DNA from: an uncultured SAR86 cluster bacterium
Lineage (GTDB): Bacteria > Pseudomonadota > Gammaproteobacteria > Magnimaribacterales > D2472
NCBI GenBank assembly: GCA_902559885.1
Contig: CACEJU010000009.1
Location: 1-46,334, forward strand
DNA: 46,334 nt
Reading direction: 5' to 3'
Shown here: in pieces, positions 22,299 to 30,485 of the stretch
How positions within the stretch are numbered: the first letter of the stretch is position 1
Layout: each line of letters opens with the position of its first letter
The notes under the pieces: model-generated
Database searches by the model: none
What the model was told of the DNA's origin: nothing
The model's input: only the letters and a program-made list of their open reading frames with translations
Translations under genes and position numbers: made by a program

Positions 22299-22308
22299 TA
22301 TATTAAAG

Positions 22309-22650
22309 TTATAGGGTAAAACTTTCGCCGCATCCGCAAATAGCTTTAGCATTTGGATTTTTGAATCTAATACCTTTATTTAGACCATCATTTACATAGT
22401 CTAAATGGCTTCCTTTTAAAATCTTAAAACTTTCGGCTGATATGTAAAATCTACAATTCCCTTCAACTATTTCAATATCATCAGAATTTATAGAATCAAC
22501 ATACTCAAAAAAATATTCATAACCTGAACACCCTGCTATTTTTGTACCAATTCTAATACCAGTTGAATTTTTATTTTGGTTTAACATATTTACAAAATGC
22601 GCTATAGCATCTGTTGAGAAAGATATGCTTGATGGGTTGTATGCTTGCAT
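22309..22650 (-). CDS. iscA: Iron-sulfur cluster assembly protein IscA
   Basis: A-type carrier that receives clusters and passes them to apoproteins. The three conserved cysteines are C41 (AGCSGYEY), C105 and C107 (CGCGESFTL). Length 113 is close to E. coli (107). It follows iscU by 5 nt in the isc operon. The C-terminal half (DDIEIVEGNCRFYIS, LDYVNDGLNKGIRFKNPNA) closely tracks the family. Confidence 0.94.
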   Translation of the reverse strand: MQAYNPSSISFSTDAIAHFVNMLNQNKNSTGIRIGTKIAGCSGYEYFFEYVDSINSDDIEIVEGNCRFYISAESFKILKGSHLDYVNDGLNKGIRFKNPNAKAICGCGESFTL

Positions 22651-22655
22651 ATTGG

Positions 22656-23060
22656 TTACTGCTTAGATTCAAAGTCTTCTATTGCTTGTTTAATTGAATC
22701 CTCAGCTAAAACAGAGCAATGAATTTTTATTGGCGGCAATTCTAATGCTTTTGCAATCTCAATATTTTTTATTTCTTTAGCCTCTTCAAGCGTCTTTCCT
22801 ATTAACATCTCAACCAACTCACTTGATGACGCAATCGCAGACCCGCAACCATAAGTTTTAAATTTTACATCTTTAATAATATGTGTATTTCCCTTTTGTT
22901 CACATTTAATTTGCAATTTCATAACATCGCCACAGGCAGGAGCTCCAACCATGCCAGTACCAACATTGAGCTCTTTAGGATCAAATCTGCCAACCTTAAA
23001 AGCTTGAGGGTTGTTTAATGTATCCTCAAATTTATCAACTACTTTTTTGCTATATGCCAT
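22656..23060 (-). CDS. iscU: Fe-S cluster scaffold protein IscU
   Basis: Scaffold on which IscS builds [2Fe-2S] and [4Fe-4S] clusters. Ligands C43, C72 and C115 and the regulatory D45 are present. The HscA chaperone recognition motif is kept as LPPIK (108-112; LPPVK in E. coli). The start at 23060 (MAYSKK) has AGAGGT at 23072-23067, so the longer frame from 23114 is rejected. Length 134 is slightly above E. coli (128), because about six residues are added between the N-terminal helix and the first Cys. The start lies 13 nt after the iscS stop. Confidence 0.95.
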   Translation of the reverse strand: MAYSKKVVDKFEDTLNNPQAFKVGRFDPKELNVGTGMVGAPACGDVMKLQIKCEQKGNTHIIKDVKFKTYGCGSAIASSSELVEMLIGKTLEEAKEIKNIEIAKALELPPIKIHCSVLAEDSIKQAIEDFESKQ

Positions 23061-23073
23061 TTTTATACCTCTT

Positions 23074-24297
23074 TTAGTGCATTTTCCATTCAACCGAATC
23101 AAGATCAATACCATCTAGATGCATTTCCCATAATGGTGATAGCTCTCGTAACCTCTCAACAACATTTTTAAGTGTGTTTAATGTACTAAGCACTTCTGAC
23201 TCACTTGTAAATCTTCCAAATGAAAAACGTATTGAGCTATGAGCTAATTCATCTTTTCTGCCAAGAGCCCTTAAAACATAAGATGGCTCTAAACTTGCAG
23301 AAGTACATGCAGATCCAGAGGAAACAGCTACATCTTTTAAGCCCATTATTAACGATTCTCCTTCAATAAAATTAAAGCTCACATTAAGAATATTTGGGAC
23401 TTTATTTTCAATATCTCCATTTAAATATACATGTTCAATTGAATCTAATTCTTTTAAAAACATATCATGTAGTTTTTGTATTTTTTTTAAATCGTCATCC
23501 ATCTCTAACTTTGCTATTCGAAATGCTTCGCCCATTCCAACAATTTGATGAGTTGGAAGCGTACCAGATCTCATACCTCTTTCATGACCACCACCATGAA
23601 TAAGTGCTTCGATCCTTACTCTTGGTTTTCTTCTTACATAAAGAGCTCCAATACCTTTTGGGCCATAAGTTTTATGAGCCGAGAAAGACATTAAATCAAT
23701 TTTCATATTAGCAAGATCTATTTTTGTTTTACCTGTGCTTTGGGCAGCATCTACATGAAAAAATATATTTTTGGATCTAGTTATCTCTCCAATATCTTCA
23801 ATATTATTAACAGTGCCTAACTCATTATTAATATGCATAATGCTTACAAGAATGGTTGAGTCTTTAATAGCATCATCAACCATTTTAGGCGTGATAATCC
23901 CACCTTCATTCGGCTCAAGATATGTAACTTCAAAGCCCTCACGCTCTAGCTGTCTACATGGGTCTAGAACGGCTTTATGCTCAATTTTTGATGTTATGAT
24001 GTGATTGCCCTTTGATTTATAAAATCTAGCAATTCCCTTTACTGCTAAGTTATCAGCTTCAGTCGCACCAGAAGTCCAGACAATTTCTCTTGGATCACAG
24101 TTAACTAAATTTGCTACATGAGAACGAGCTTCTTCCACCGCTTCGTCAGCTCTCCAACCATATTTATGTGATCTTGATGCAGGGTTGCCAAAATCACCAG
24201 TTGGGGTTAAAAATTGACACATCTTATCTGCAACTCTTGGATCAACAGGTGTTGTTGATGCGTAATCAAGATAAACTATTTTATTATTATCACTCAT
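23074..24297 (-). CDS. iscS: Cysteine desulfurase IscS
   Basis: PLP enzyme that takes sulfur from L-cysteine for Fe-S clusters and tRNA thiolation. The PLP lysine is K209 ([12 protein letters not shown]) and the persulfide cysteine is C331 ([14 protein letters not shown]). The C-terminal [18 protein letters not shown] is the IscU-binding tail. Length 407 matches E. coli (404). It begins 2 nt after the iscR stop. Confidence 0.97.
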   Translation of the reverse strand: MSDNNKIVYLDYASTTPVDPRVADKMCQFLTPTGDFGNPASRSHKYGWRADEAVEEARSHVANLVNCDPREIVWTSGATEADNLAVKGIARFYKSKGNHIITSKIEHKAVLDPCRQLEREGFEVTYLEPNEGGIITPKMVDDAIKDSTILVSIMHINNELGTVNNIEDIGEITRSKNIFFHVDAAQSTGKTKIDLANMKIDLMSFSAHKTYGPKGIGALYVRRKPRVRIEALIHGGGHERGMRSGTLPTHQIVGMGEAFRIAKLEMDDDLKKIQKLHDMFLKELDSIEHVYLNGDIENKVPNILNVSFNFIEGESLIMGLKDVAVSSGSACTSASLEPSYVLRALGRKDELAHSSIRFSFGRFTSESEVLSTLNTLKNVVERLRELSPLWEMHLDGIDLDSVEWKMH

Positions 24298-24299
24298 TA

Positions 24300-24734
24300 T
24301 TAATAAATCTCTGTAACTTGTATATGTGGACTTGGTTTGGCTTTTGCAAGATTTAAAATACTTATTTTACTTAAATAATTATCAACTAAGATGTTTAAAT
24401 CTTGCCATAAATTATGTGAATTACATTTAAGGCCCTCATTGCATGAAGATTTGCCTTTGCAAGAAGTAGCGTCAAGGCTCTCATCAACTGCATTCATAAT
24501 CTCTTTTACACTTATTGAAGATGGATCTTTGTCAAACATATAACCACCTGATCTTCCACGTATGCTTTTAACAATGCCAGCCATTCGAAGTTTTCTAAAT
24601 AACTGTTCTAAGTAATTGATATCAATATTTTGAGATTCTGATATTTCGCTTAGCGATACTGGGCCTGATTCAGATAGCAGTGTAAGCTCAGAAAGAGCAT
24701 TAATTGCATATTTGCTTTTAGTGGTTAATCTCAT
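24300..24734 (-). CDS. iscR: Fe-S-responsive transcriptional regulator IscR
   Basis: Rrf2-family regulator that binds a [2Fe-2S] cluster through C92, C98, C104 and H107 ([17 protein letters not shown]), identical in spacing to E. coli IscR. The N-terminal winged helix is [20 protein letters not shown] followed by [25 protein letters not shown]. Holo-IscR represses isc genes through type 1 sites, and such a site is present directly upstream. The ATG lies where the predicted transcript begins, so no Shine-Dalgarno can be present. It is only 26 nt downstream of purC. Confidence 0.96.
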   Translation of the reverse strand: MRLTTKSKYAINALSELTLLSESGPVSLSEISESQNIDINYLEQLFRKLRMAGIVKSIRGRSGGYMFDKDPSSISVKEIMNAVDESLDATSCKGKSSCNEGLKCNSHNLWQDLNILVDNYLSKISILNLAKAKPSPHIQVTEIY

Positions 24735-24740
24735 GCATGA

Positions 24741-24772
24741 ATTATAAATACCCGACTATTTTAGTCAAGTTT
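24741..24772 (-). promoter_or_regulatory. isc operon sigma70 promoter overlapped by an IscR type 1 binding site
   Basis: On the minus strand TTGACT (24768-24763), a 16-nt spacer and TATAAT (24746-24741) form a strong promoter. Over it lies a near-perfect IscR type 1 motif (24772-24748): the core TTGACTAAAATAGTC followed by GGGTAT fits the published consensus at all but one of 25 positions. The -35 and half of the site lie within the final codons of purC. The predicted +1 is A at 24734, the first base of the iscR start codon. This implies IscR autorepression and a leaderless mRNA. Confidence 0.85.
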
Positions 24773-25483
24773 TATATTCATACCTAATCTATGTGCTACC
24801 TGGTGATATGACTCTACAACGTCTCCAAGATCCTGTCTAAATCTGTCTTTATCCATCTTTTCCATTGTTTCATGATCCCAAAGCCTGCATCCATCTGGAG
24901 TAAACTCATCTGCTAAAACAATATCACCATTTTCATGAAGACCAAATTCCACCTTGAAATCCACTAATATTAAGCCAGAATTTATAAAGAGCTCTTTAAG
25001 AATATCATTAACTTTATACGTAAAGTTTTTCATTGAATTTATCTGTTCTTTATTAGCCCAACCAAAAGCAATAATATGCTCATCGTTGATTAATGGATCA
25101 CCAAGATCATCATCTTTTAAAAAAAATTCAAATAAAGGGTGCTCAAATACCAAACCATCTTCAGTTCCAAGCCTTCGACAAATTGAGCCTGATGCCGTAT
25201 TTCTTATCACGCACTCAATTGGAAACATTTTAAGCTTATGAACCAAGGATTCATTATTATTAATAACTTTTATTAAATGAGTTTTGATGCCCTTTTCTTC
25301 AAGATGATTCATGATAAAAGCATTAAATTGATTATTTACTGAACCCTTTCCTAGAAGAGCGGCTGTTTTCTTTCCATCGAACGCAGAGGTATCATCCCTG
25401 AAATTCATAACCAAGTATTCTGGGTTTTCTGTTGTATATAAAGACTTTGCTTTTCCTGATGTTATTTCTTTTATTTTATCCAT
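24761..25483 (-). CDS. purC: Phosphoribosylaminoimidazole-succinocarboxamide synthase
   Basis: ATP-dependent ligase of purine synthesis joining CAIR and aspartate to make SAICAR. Family motifs are KITSGKAKSLYTTENPEYLVMNFRDDTSAFD-like at the N-terminus (read in parts), ECVIRNTASGSICRRLG, LVDFKVEFG and LADEFTPDGCRLWD. Length 240 matches E. coli (237). The ATG shares one base with the bamC stop (TAATG at 25483). The dapA-bamC-purC order is conserved in gammaproteobacteria. Its 3' end doubles as promoter DNA for iscR. Confidence 0.96.
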   Translation of the reverse strand: MDKIKEITSGKAKSLYTTENPEYLVMNFRDDTSAFDGKKTAALLGKGSVNNQFNAFIMNHLEEKGIKTHLIKVINNNESLVHKLKMFPIECVIRNTASGSICRRLGTEDGLVFEHPLFEFFLKDDDLGDPLINDEHIIAFGWANKEQINSMKNFTYKVNDILKELFINSGLILVDFKVEFGLHENGDIVLADEFTPDGCRLWDHETMEKMDKDRFRQDLGDVVESYHQVAHRLGMNIKLD

Positions 25484-26460
25484 TAGCTTAGTGACTCGTT
25501 AATTTTTGATAGTAAATTTTCTGCTTCTTCAATTTTATCATTTTTTGAAAAAACACGAACATATGTTTTGTTATTTTTTTCTTTAATTTCTACTCTAAAC
25601 TCAGCTGATTTATTTAGATCGATGCTATCAGAACTTGGCTGACGATTGAAGCCTAAAAAAGAAAAAATTCCTGAATCTTCCTCTGCGTTATATGAGACAT
25701 AAAAAATTCCATTATTTCTATCCAAATCAACTGTATTTATCTCAGATGTTTTAAGAGCTCTACTCACTGCAGACCATGCTCTATCAAAGCTTAAACTAAG
25801 CTCAATTACTGTTCTATTATCCTCAGTAAAGATCTTGGTTTTCTTTCGCTCATTCAGGTTTTGAGCAGCTAATGATGTCCCAGAAAAGTCAGAAACAGAT
25901 TCAGCAAAAAAATTAACAATGTTTTCTAGTTCATTTTGTATTAAGTCAGAATTTTGATTAATGCTTGTACTATCTTTCGATATTTGCTGAAGGAAGATTT
26001 CTGTAGAGGCTTCTTTTATGCCGTGTTCAATGCGCATTTCAAAATATGTATTCTGATCATAATCAATAAGAATTTTGCCTTGAACTGGATCAGCCTTAGT
26101 GACATTATAAATTGAAGTATCCCAATAACTTCTAGAAATTGGCCATGCAGTAGATGGAAGCGTTTCAATATATATCCACATTAAATTACCTAGCCTTCTG
26201 AGCTGAACTGAGCTGCTGCCATCAGATGCAAAAATTTGCCTTGGTTTTGGCACATCTTGGTTGTTGTCAATGGTGATATTTGAAGCAGGATAATGATCTT
26301 CGAATGATGGGGAGTCTATACCATCAGGCATCAAGATCTGTTCTTCTATCTCCTCTTGAAGAAAGTCATATTTAGTATCAGGATATAAACCATCTGGCCC
26401 ACTGAGCCATGCACATGAACTTAATATAATCGGTGTGGCAATAATTAATTTAACTTTCAT
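25483..26460 (-). CDS. bamC: Outer membrane protein assembly factor BamC (lipoprotein)
   Basis: BAM complex lipoprotein that binds BamD through its unstructured N-terminus. The lipobox is ILSSC with C16. The low-complexity acidic segment after it and two helix-grip domains (about 80-190 and 215-310) fit the NlpB/BamC layout. The region around ELSLSFDRAWSAVSRALKTSEI is typical of the second domain. Length 325 is near E. coli (344). The start overlaps the dapA stop by 4 nt. Sequence conservation in this family is low, so the context is important evidence. Confidence 0.88.
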   Translation of the reverse strand: MKVKLIIATPIILSSCAWLSGPDGLYPDTKYDFLQEEIEEQILMPDGIDSPSFEDHYPASNITIDNNQDVPKPRQIFASDGSSSVQLRRLGNLMWIYIETLPSTAWPISRSYWDTSIYNVTKADPVQGKILIDYDQNTYFEMRIEHGIKEASTEIFLQQISKDSTSINQNSDLIQNELENIVNFFAESVSDFSGTSLAAQNLNERKKTKIFTEDNRTVIELSLSFDRAWSAVSRALKTSEINTVDLDRNNGIFYVSYNAEEDSGIFSFLGFNRQPSSDSIDLNKSAEFRVEIKEKNNKTYVRVFSKNDKIEEAENLLSKINESLS

Positions 26461-27344
26461 AAGATACCTAATTTTAACATTTCGCTTAATATATCCTCAT
26501 GATATTTTTCATCAAGAGTGGTCAATGGAAGCCTTATAATATCCGAAATCAATTTCTTTTTGTACATCATCCATTTAACTGGTATTGGATTAGATTGGAC
26601 AAATAACATCTCATAAAGTTCTTTATAAACGTAATTCAAATCTTTTGCATTGGACCAATCTTCATCAAAAGCTAATTCACATATCTTTGAAATAGATCTT
26701 GGAATTATATTTGCAGCGACAGAGATAACCCCACTTGAGCCGAGGGTTAAAGAATTATAAAAAGTTGGGTCATCGCCTGAGTATATTGAAAAAGTTTCAT
26801 GCTTTTTAGAAATTTCAATTAATTCATTTATTCGTTTTGTTTCATCAACCGCCTCTTTAATTCCAACAATATTTGGTATTTTCGCTAATACATCTACTGA
26901 AGCAGGAATCAGGTCACAGGCAGTCCTTGTTGGAACATTATATAAAATCTGAGGCATATCAATTTCAGATGCAATTTTTTCATAATGCTTAATAAGTCCT
27001 GCTTGGGTTGGTTTATTGTAATAAGGTGTTACTAACAAAGAATAATCTGCGCCTAATACTTGAGACTCTCTGGTTAGATCAACTGCTTCTTGTGTAGAGT
27101 TTGCTCCAGTGCCTGCAATAATAGGAATTTTTCCAGATGCATATTCTACTGTTTTTTTTATTACCTCAAGATGCTCTTCAATGCTTAATGTAGCTGACTC
27201 ACCTGTCGTGCCCACAGAAACGATGCCATTTGTTCCCTCATCAATATGCCATTGAACAAGGCTTTCAAGTGAATCATAGTCAACCTCTCCAGACTCATGG
27301 AATGGAGTAACTAAAGCAACTAAACTTCCCTTTAAAACTTGCAT
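26457..27344 (-). CDS. dapA: 4-hydroxy-tetrahydrodipicolinate synthase
   Basis: First committed step of lysine and meso-diaminopimelate synthesis (pyruvate + aspartate semialdehyde). It is a TIM-barrel with SVGTTGESATLS, the tyrosine of ILYNVPTRTACDL and the Schiff-base lysine in VGIKEAVDE (about residue 161). Length 295 is typical. It is the first gene of the long minus-strand run and lies 71 nt divergent from bcp, so its promoter should be in that spacer. Confidence 0.96.
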   Translation of the reverse strand: MQVLKGSLVALVTPFHESGEVDYDSLESLVQWHIDEGTNGIVSVGTTGESATLSIEEHLEVIKKTVEYASGKIPIIAGTGANSTQEAVDLTRESQVLGADYSLLVTPYYNKPTQAGLIKHYEKIASEIDMPQILYNVPTRTACDLIPASVDVLAKIPNIVGIKEAVDETKRINELIEISKKHETFSIYSGDDPTFYNSLTLGSSGVISVAANIIPRSISKICELAFDEDWSNAKDLNYVYKELYEMLFVQSNPIPVKWMMYKKKLISDIIRLPLTTLDEKYHEDILSEMLKLGIL

Positions 27345-27415
27345 CTTTGTTCAAATAAGTAAAAATAGGACTATACACTAATTTTATAAAAAAACTTAAA
27401 AAGGATCGATTAGAA

Positions 27416-27883
27416 ATGAGTAAAAATCTAGAAGGAAAAAAGTCTCCTAATTTTTCTGGAGAATGTACCAGTGAAACTAAATTCAAACTTTCAGAATTAA
27501 ATAAAAACTTAGTTTTATATTTCTATCCAAAAGATAGCACGCCTGGTTGCACTACAGAGAGCCAAGATTTTAGAGATTTGTATAAGAAATTTTTAAAACA
27601 TGATACTGAGATTATTGGGGTTTCAAGAGATTCTTTAAAATCCCATGAGAATTTTAAATCAAAACAAAGCCTTCCCTTTGAGCTCTTATCAGACCCAGAT
27701 GAAAAAGTATGTAAAGCATTTGATGTTATTAAACTAAAGTCTATGTACGGAAGAGAATATTTAGGAGTGGATAGATCAACTTTCTTAATTAATAAAGATA
27801 AAAAAATTGTTAAAGAATGGAGAGGTGTGAAAGTCAAAGGTCATGCTGATGAGGTTTTAGACGCTGTAATAAATCTACTTTAA
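27416..27883 (+). CDS. bcp: Thioredoxin-dependent peroxiredoxin (Bcp/PrxQ family)
   Basis: Reduces hydrogen peroxide and organic peroxides. The peroxidatic cysteine is C45 in PKDSTPGCTTESQDFRD. The second cysteine five residues later in E. coli (C50) is Q here. C17 and C99 remain, so disulfide chemistry may differ or be one-cysteine. Length 155 is typical. AAGGAT precedes the ATG. The stop overlaps the convergent perM-like stop by 4 nt (TTAA). Neighbourhood with dapA is conserved, although gcvR, often between them, is absent. Confidence 0.92.
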   Translation: MSKNLEGKKSPNFSGECTSETKFKLSELNKNLVLYFYPKDSTPGCTTESQDFRDLYKKFLKHDTEIIGVSRDSLKSHENFKSKQSLPFELLSDPDEKVCKAFDVIKLKSMYGREYLGVDRSTFLINKDKKIVKEWRGVKVKGHADEVLDAVINLL

Positions 27884-28935
27884 GATTCAAACTGCGAGGG
27901 CCATGCATTCCATACAGCTTTTATAAAGGTTGCAATTGGTATTGCAAAAAATACTCCCCAAAATCCAAACATATTCCCAAATATAAATACTGCCAAAATT
28001 ATTACAACAGGATGAAGCTTCACAGCTGATGAAAAAATTATTGGTACCAATAAGTTTCCATCGATAAATTGAAGTATGAGATATAAGCCCATTAAGATAC
28101 CAAATTCAATCGACATACCAAATTGAAGAAATCCAACGATAGCAATTGGTATTGTCACTAAAAACGCTCCAATGTAGGGTATTAAAACTGAAAAACCAAC
28201 AAGAACTGCAAGTAATGCGGTATATTTCAATCCAAATATTGTAAAAATTAAAGCAGACGCAACTGCAACTATTACAATTTCTAGAGCCTTACCTCTAACA
28301 TAGTTGCTTAACTGAACATCCATTTCAATCCATACCTTTGAAAGCATTTCAGTTTTTCCGGGAATGGCTTTAACTAATCCATCTAAAATTTCTTTTCTAT
28401 CAAAAAGAAAAAAATAAACTAATATTGGAAACAATATAATGTAAATTAATATTTCAATTGTACTTTGTATACCTGATAAAGAACCCTGAACAATATTTTG
28501 TGTAATAGAGGTTAACTCTGAGCTAAATGACTCAAAGAAAGAGGAAATCTGATCAGAAGAAATTAAATCAGGATAAGATGCTGGTATAGAAACAATAAAA
28601 TCAACCAAACCATTAATTAATCTAGGGGCATCTTGGATAAATAATTGAAGCTGTTGCGATAAAATAGGTATTAAAATAACCAATATAAGAATCCCAGTTA
28701 TTAAAAAAAGCATATATGTTATTAATAAAGCTTGGAATTCACTTAAATTATATTTCTGAATATTCTTTTGAAGTCCTACTAAAAGGTAGGCTGTTACAGC
28801 ACTAATTATAAAGACCGATAAGACAGAACCAAACAAACTTGCAAAAACCAAGATAGAGATAATTAAAAACGAAAAAACAATTGTTTCTTCATTACTAAAA
28901 ATCCTTTTTAAAAAATTATTTATTTGTTCAAGCAT
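27880..28935 (-). CDS. AI-2E family transporter (PerM-like membrane protein)
   Basis: Inner-membrane protein of 351 residues with about eight hydrophobic segments and the family signature near the C-terminus (LVGFSVLIPYIGAFLVTIPIAIVGFLQFG, read in parts, then LVPIIFSSAVKLHPVVIILAVF). Members include PerM and the TqsA autoinducer-2 exporter; the cargo of most is unknown. It lies between bcp and bepA, a neighbourhood shared with Pseudomonas. It is divergent from bepA with a 77-nt promoter spacer. Confidence 0.87.
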   Translation of the reverse strand: MLEQINNFLKRIFSNEETIVFSFLIISILVFASLFGSVLSVFIISAVTAYLLVGLQKNIQKYNLSEFQALLITYMLFLITGILILVILIPILSQQLQLFIQDAPRLINGLVDFIVSIPASYPDLISSDQISSFFESFSSELTSITQNIVQGSLSGIQSTIEILIYIILFPILVYFFLFDRKEILDGLVKAIPGKTEMLSKVWIEMDVQLSNYVRGKALEIVIVAVASALIFTIFGLKYTALLAVLVGFSVLIPYIGAFLVTIPIAIVGFLQFGMSIEFGILMGLYLILQFIDGNLLVPIIFSSAVKLHPVVIILAVFIFGNMFGFWGVFFAIPIATFIKAVWNAWPSQFES

Positions 28936-29012
28936 CTTTTATAAAAACTTTTTATCAATTATTGTGTCTATATCTATTAATATAACGACATATTAATCTA
29001 AAATTATTCTGA

Positions 29013-30485
29013 ATGTTAGTTTTTAAAAAAATATATAAAAACATCGATTTTGCTAAATATATACTTTTAGCCGTTATTTTTTTAATAAGTTTAACAACTA
29101 TTGCTGATGAAAAACCAAAAATAGAGCTCCCTGAGCTAGGTGATAGAGTGTCAGGAGCTGTCTCTGAGTATCAAGAGCAACTGATAGGCAACCAATTTCT
29201 TACACAAGTATATGCTCAAGCACCTCTAGTAACCGACCCATTAACATTTGAATATACAGAACTCCTTATATATAAATTATCAGAAACAAGTAATGTAAAA
29301 AATAGAGATTTCAAAGTCCTTATTATTGATGATAATTCGCTAAATGCATTTGCTGCTCCTGGTGGTATTATTGGGGTTAATAGAGGATTATTTCTTTATG
29401 CTGAGACAGAGGGTCAATTTGCATCAGTAATGACGCATGAGCTTGCTCATTTAAGCCAAAGACATTTTGCTAGGAATGTTCTCAGATCAAAAGATACAAG
29501 CCTAGCTTCAGCACTAGTTATGATCTCAAGTATTGCAGTTGCTTTAATAAGTAATAATCCAAATGCGATTGCTGCAGGCCCAGCCCTTCTTCAGCAACAA
29601 TCTTTAAGATATAGCAGACTCTTTGAAAAAGAGGCAGATAGAGTCGGTTTCCAAAATTTAATTAATGCAGGCTATAAACCATCTAGCATGGGAGAAATGT
29701 TTGAAATCATGAATGACATTAGGAGGCTTTCTGGAGAGTTACCACCTGAGTTTCTTTTAACACACCCGATAACATCATCGAGAGTAAGTGATGCATTTTC
29801 TTCAGCAGACCAATACCCTGATCTTGAAAATCAAAAAAGCGATTCTCTTGATTATTCATTAATAAGAGCAAGATTAATGGTTCAAGCAGAACAAATCCCT
29901 CAAAATTCAATTAGATATTTTGAAGCTGAAAACATAAAAAATATGAATAATGATATGGCTTTATATGGTTTAAGCCTTGCTCAAAAAAAAATAGGTGCTT
30001 TTGATAAATCACTTAATAATATAAATAAACTTATCTCTAAATATCCAAAAAACTTAATATTAAATACTACAAAAGCAGAAATTCTTTTTGAGTCAAATAA
30101 TATAAGTGCAGCATTAAATTTAACTGATACTTTTTTAGATATTTCTCCAAGAAACTATCCTCTTAGTCTCTTAAAAGCAAATATACTTTCATCAAATAAT
30201 AGACACATTGAATCTGAAGAAATAATAAGAGATCTTTTGCTTAAAAAAAATGATGATCCAAATTTATGGCTTTTGTTATCGGAAATTCAAAGAGATGGAA
30301 AAAATATAGTTGGTTTTTATCAAAGCAAAGCAGAATATTTCATTTTGCTTGGTCAATACGAAGAAGCTATAAGCCAGTTAGAGTTTGCGTTAAAGTTAAC
30401 AAAAAATAATTTTCAAGCTAACGAAAGAATTCTAACAAAAATTATTGATACACAGAAAAAACTAAATAAATCTAGAGGTCTTTGA
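29013..30485 (+). CDS. bepA: Periplasmic M48 metalloprotease/chaperone BepA
   Basis: Outer-membrane biogenesis protease (YfgC) that matures LptD and degrades stalled outer-membrane proteins. A signal peptide (about 14-31, ending LTTIA) precedes the mature start DEKPK. The zinc site is H142-E-x-x-H146 (THELAHLSQRHF) with E207 in EKEADRVGF as third ligand. The C-terminal half (about 300-480) is TPR repeats. Length 490 matches E. coli (487). The gene overlaps the convergent transporter gene by 14 nt at the stops. Confidence 0.93.
   Translation: MLVFKKIYKNIDFAKYILLAVIFLISLTTIADEKPKIELPELGDRVSGAVSEYQEQLIGNQFLTQVYAQAPLVTDPLTFEYTELLIYKLSETSNVKNRDFKVLIIDDNSLNAFAAPGGIIGVNRGLFLYAETEGQFASVMTHELAHLSQRHFARNVLRSKDTSLASALVMISSIAVALISNNPNAIAAGPALLQQQSLRYSRLFEKEADRVGFQNLINAGYKPSSMGEMFEIMNDIRRLSGELPPEFLLTHPITSSRVSDAFSSADQYPDLENQKSDSLDYSLIRARLMVQAEQIPQNSIRYFEAENIKNMNNDMALYGLSLAQKKIGAFDKSLNNINKLISKYPKNLILNTTKAEILFESNNISAALNLTDTFLDISPRNYPLSLLKANILSSNNRHIESEEIIRDLLLKKNDDPNLWLLLSEIQRDGKNIVGFYQSKAEYFILLGQYEEAISQLEFALKLTKNNFQANERILTKIIDTQKKLNKSRGL

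Noticed and set aside
22299..22352. Longer ferredoxin start at 22352
   Set aside because: The added residues lie in iscA; starting at 22298 puts all cluster cysteines at the E. coli positions.
23061..23114. Longer IscU start at 23114
   Set aside because: The extra 18 residues do not resemble IscU; MAYSKK at 23060 matches the family and has AGAGGT upstream.
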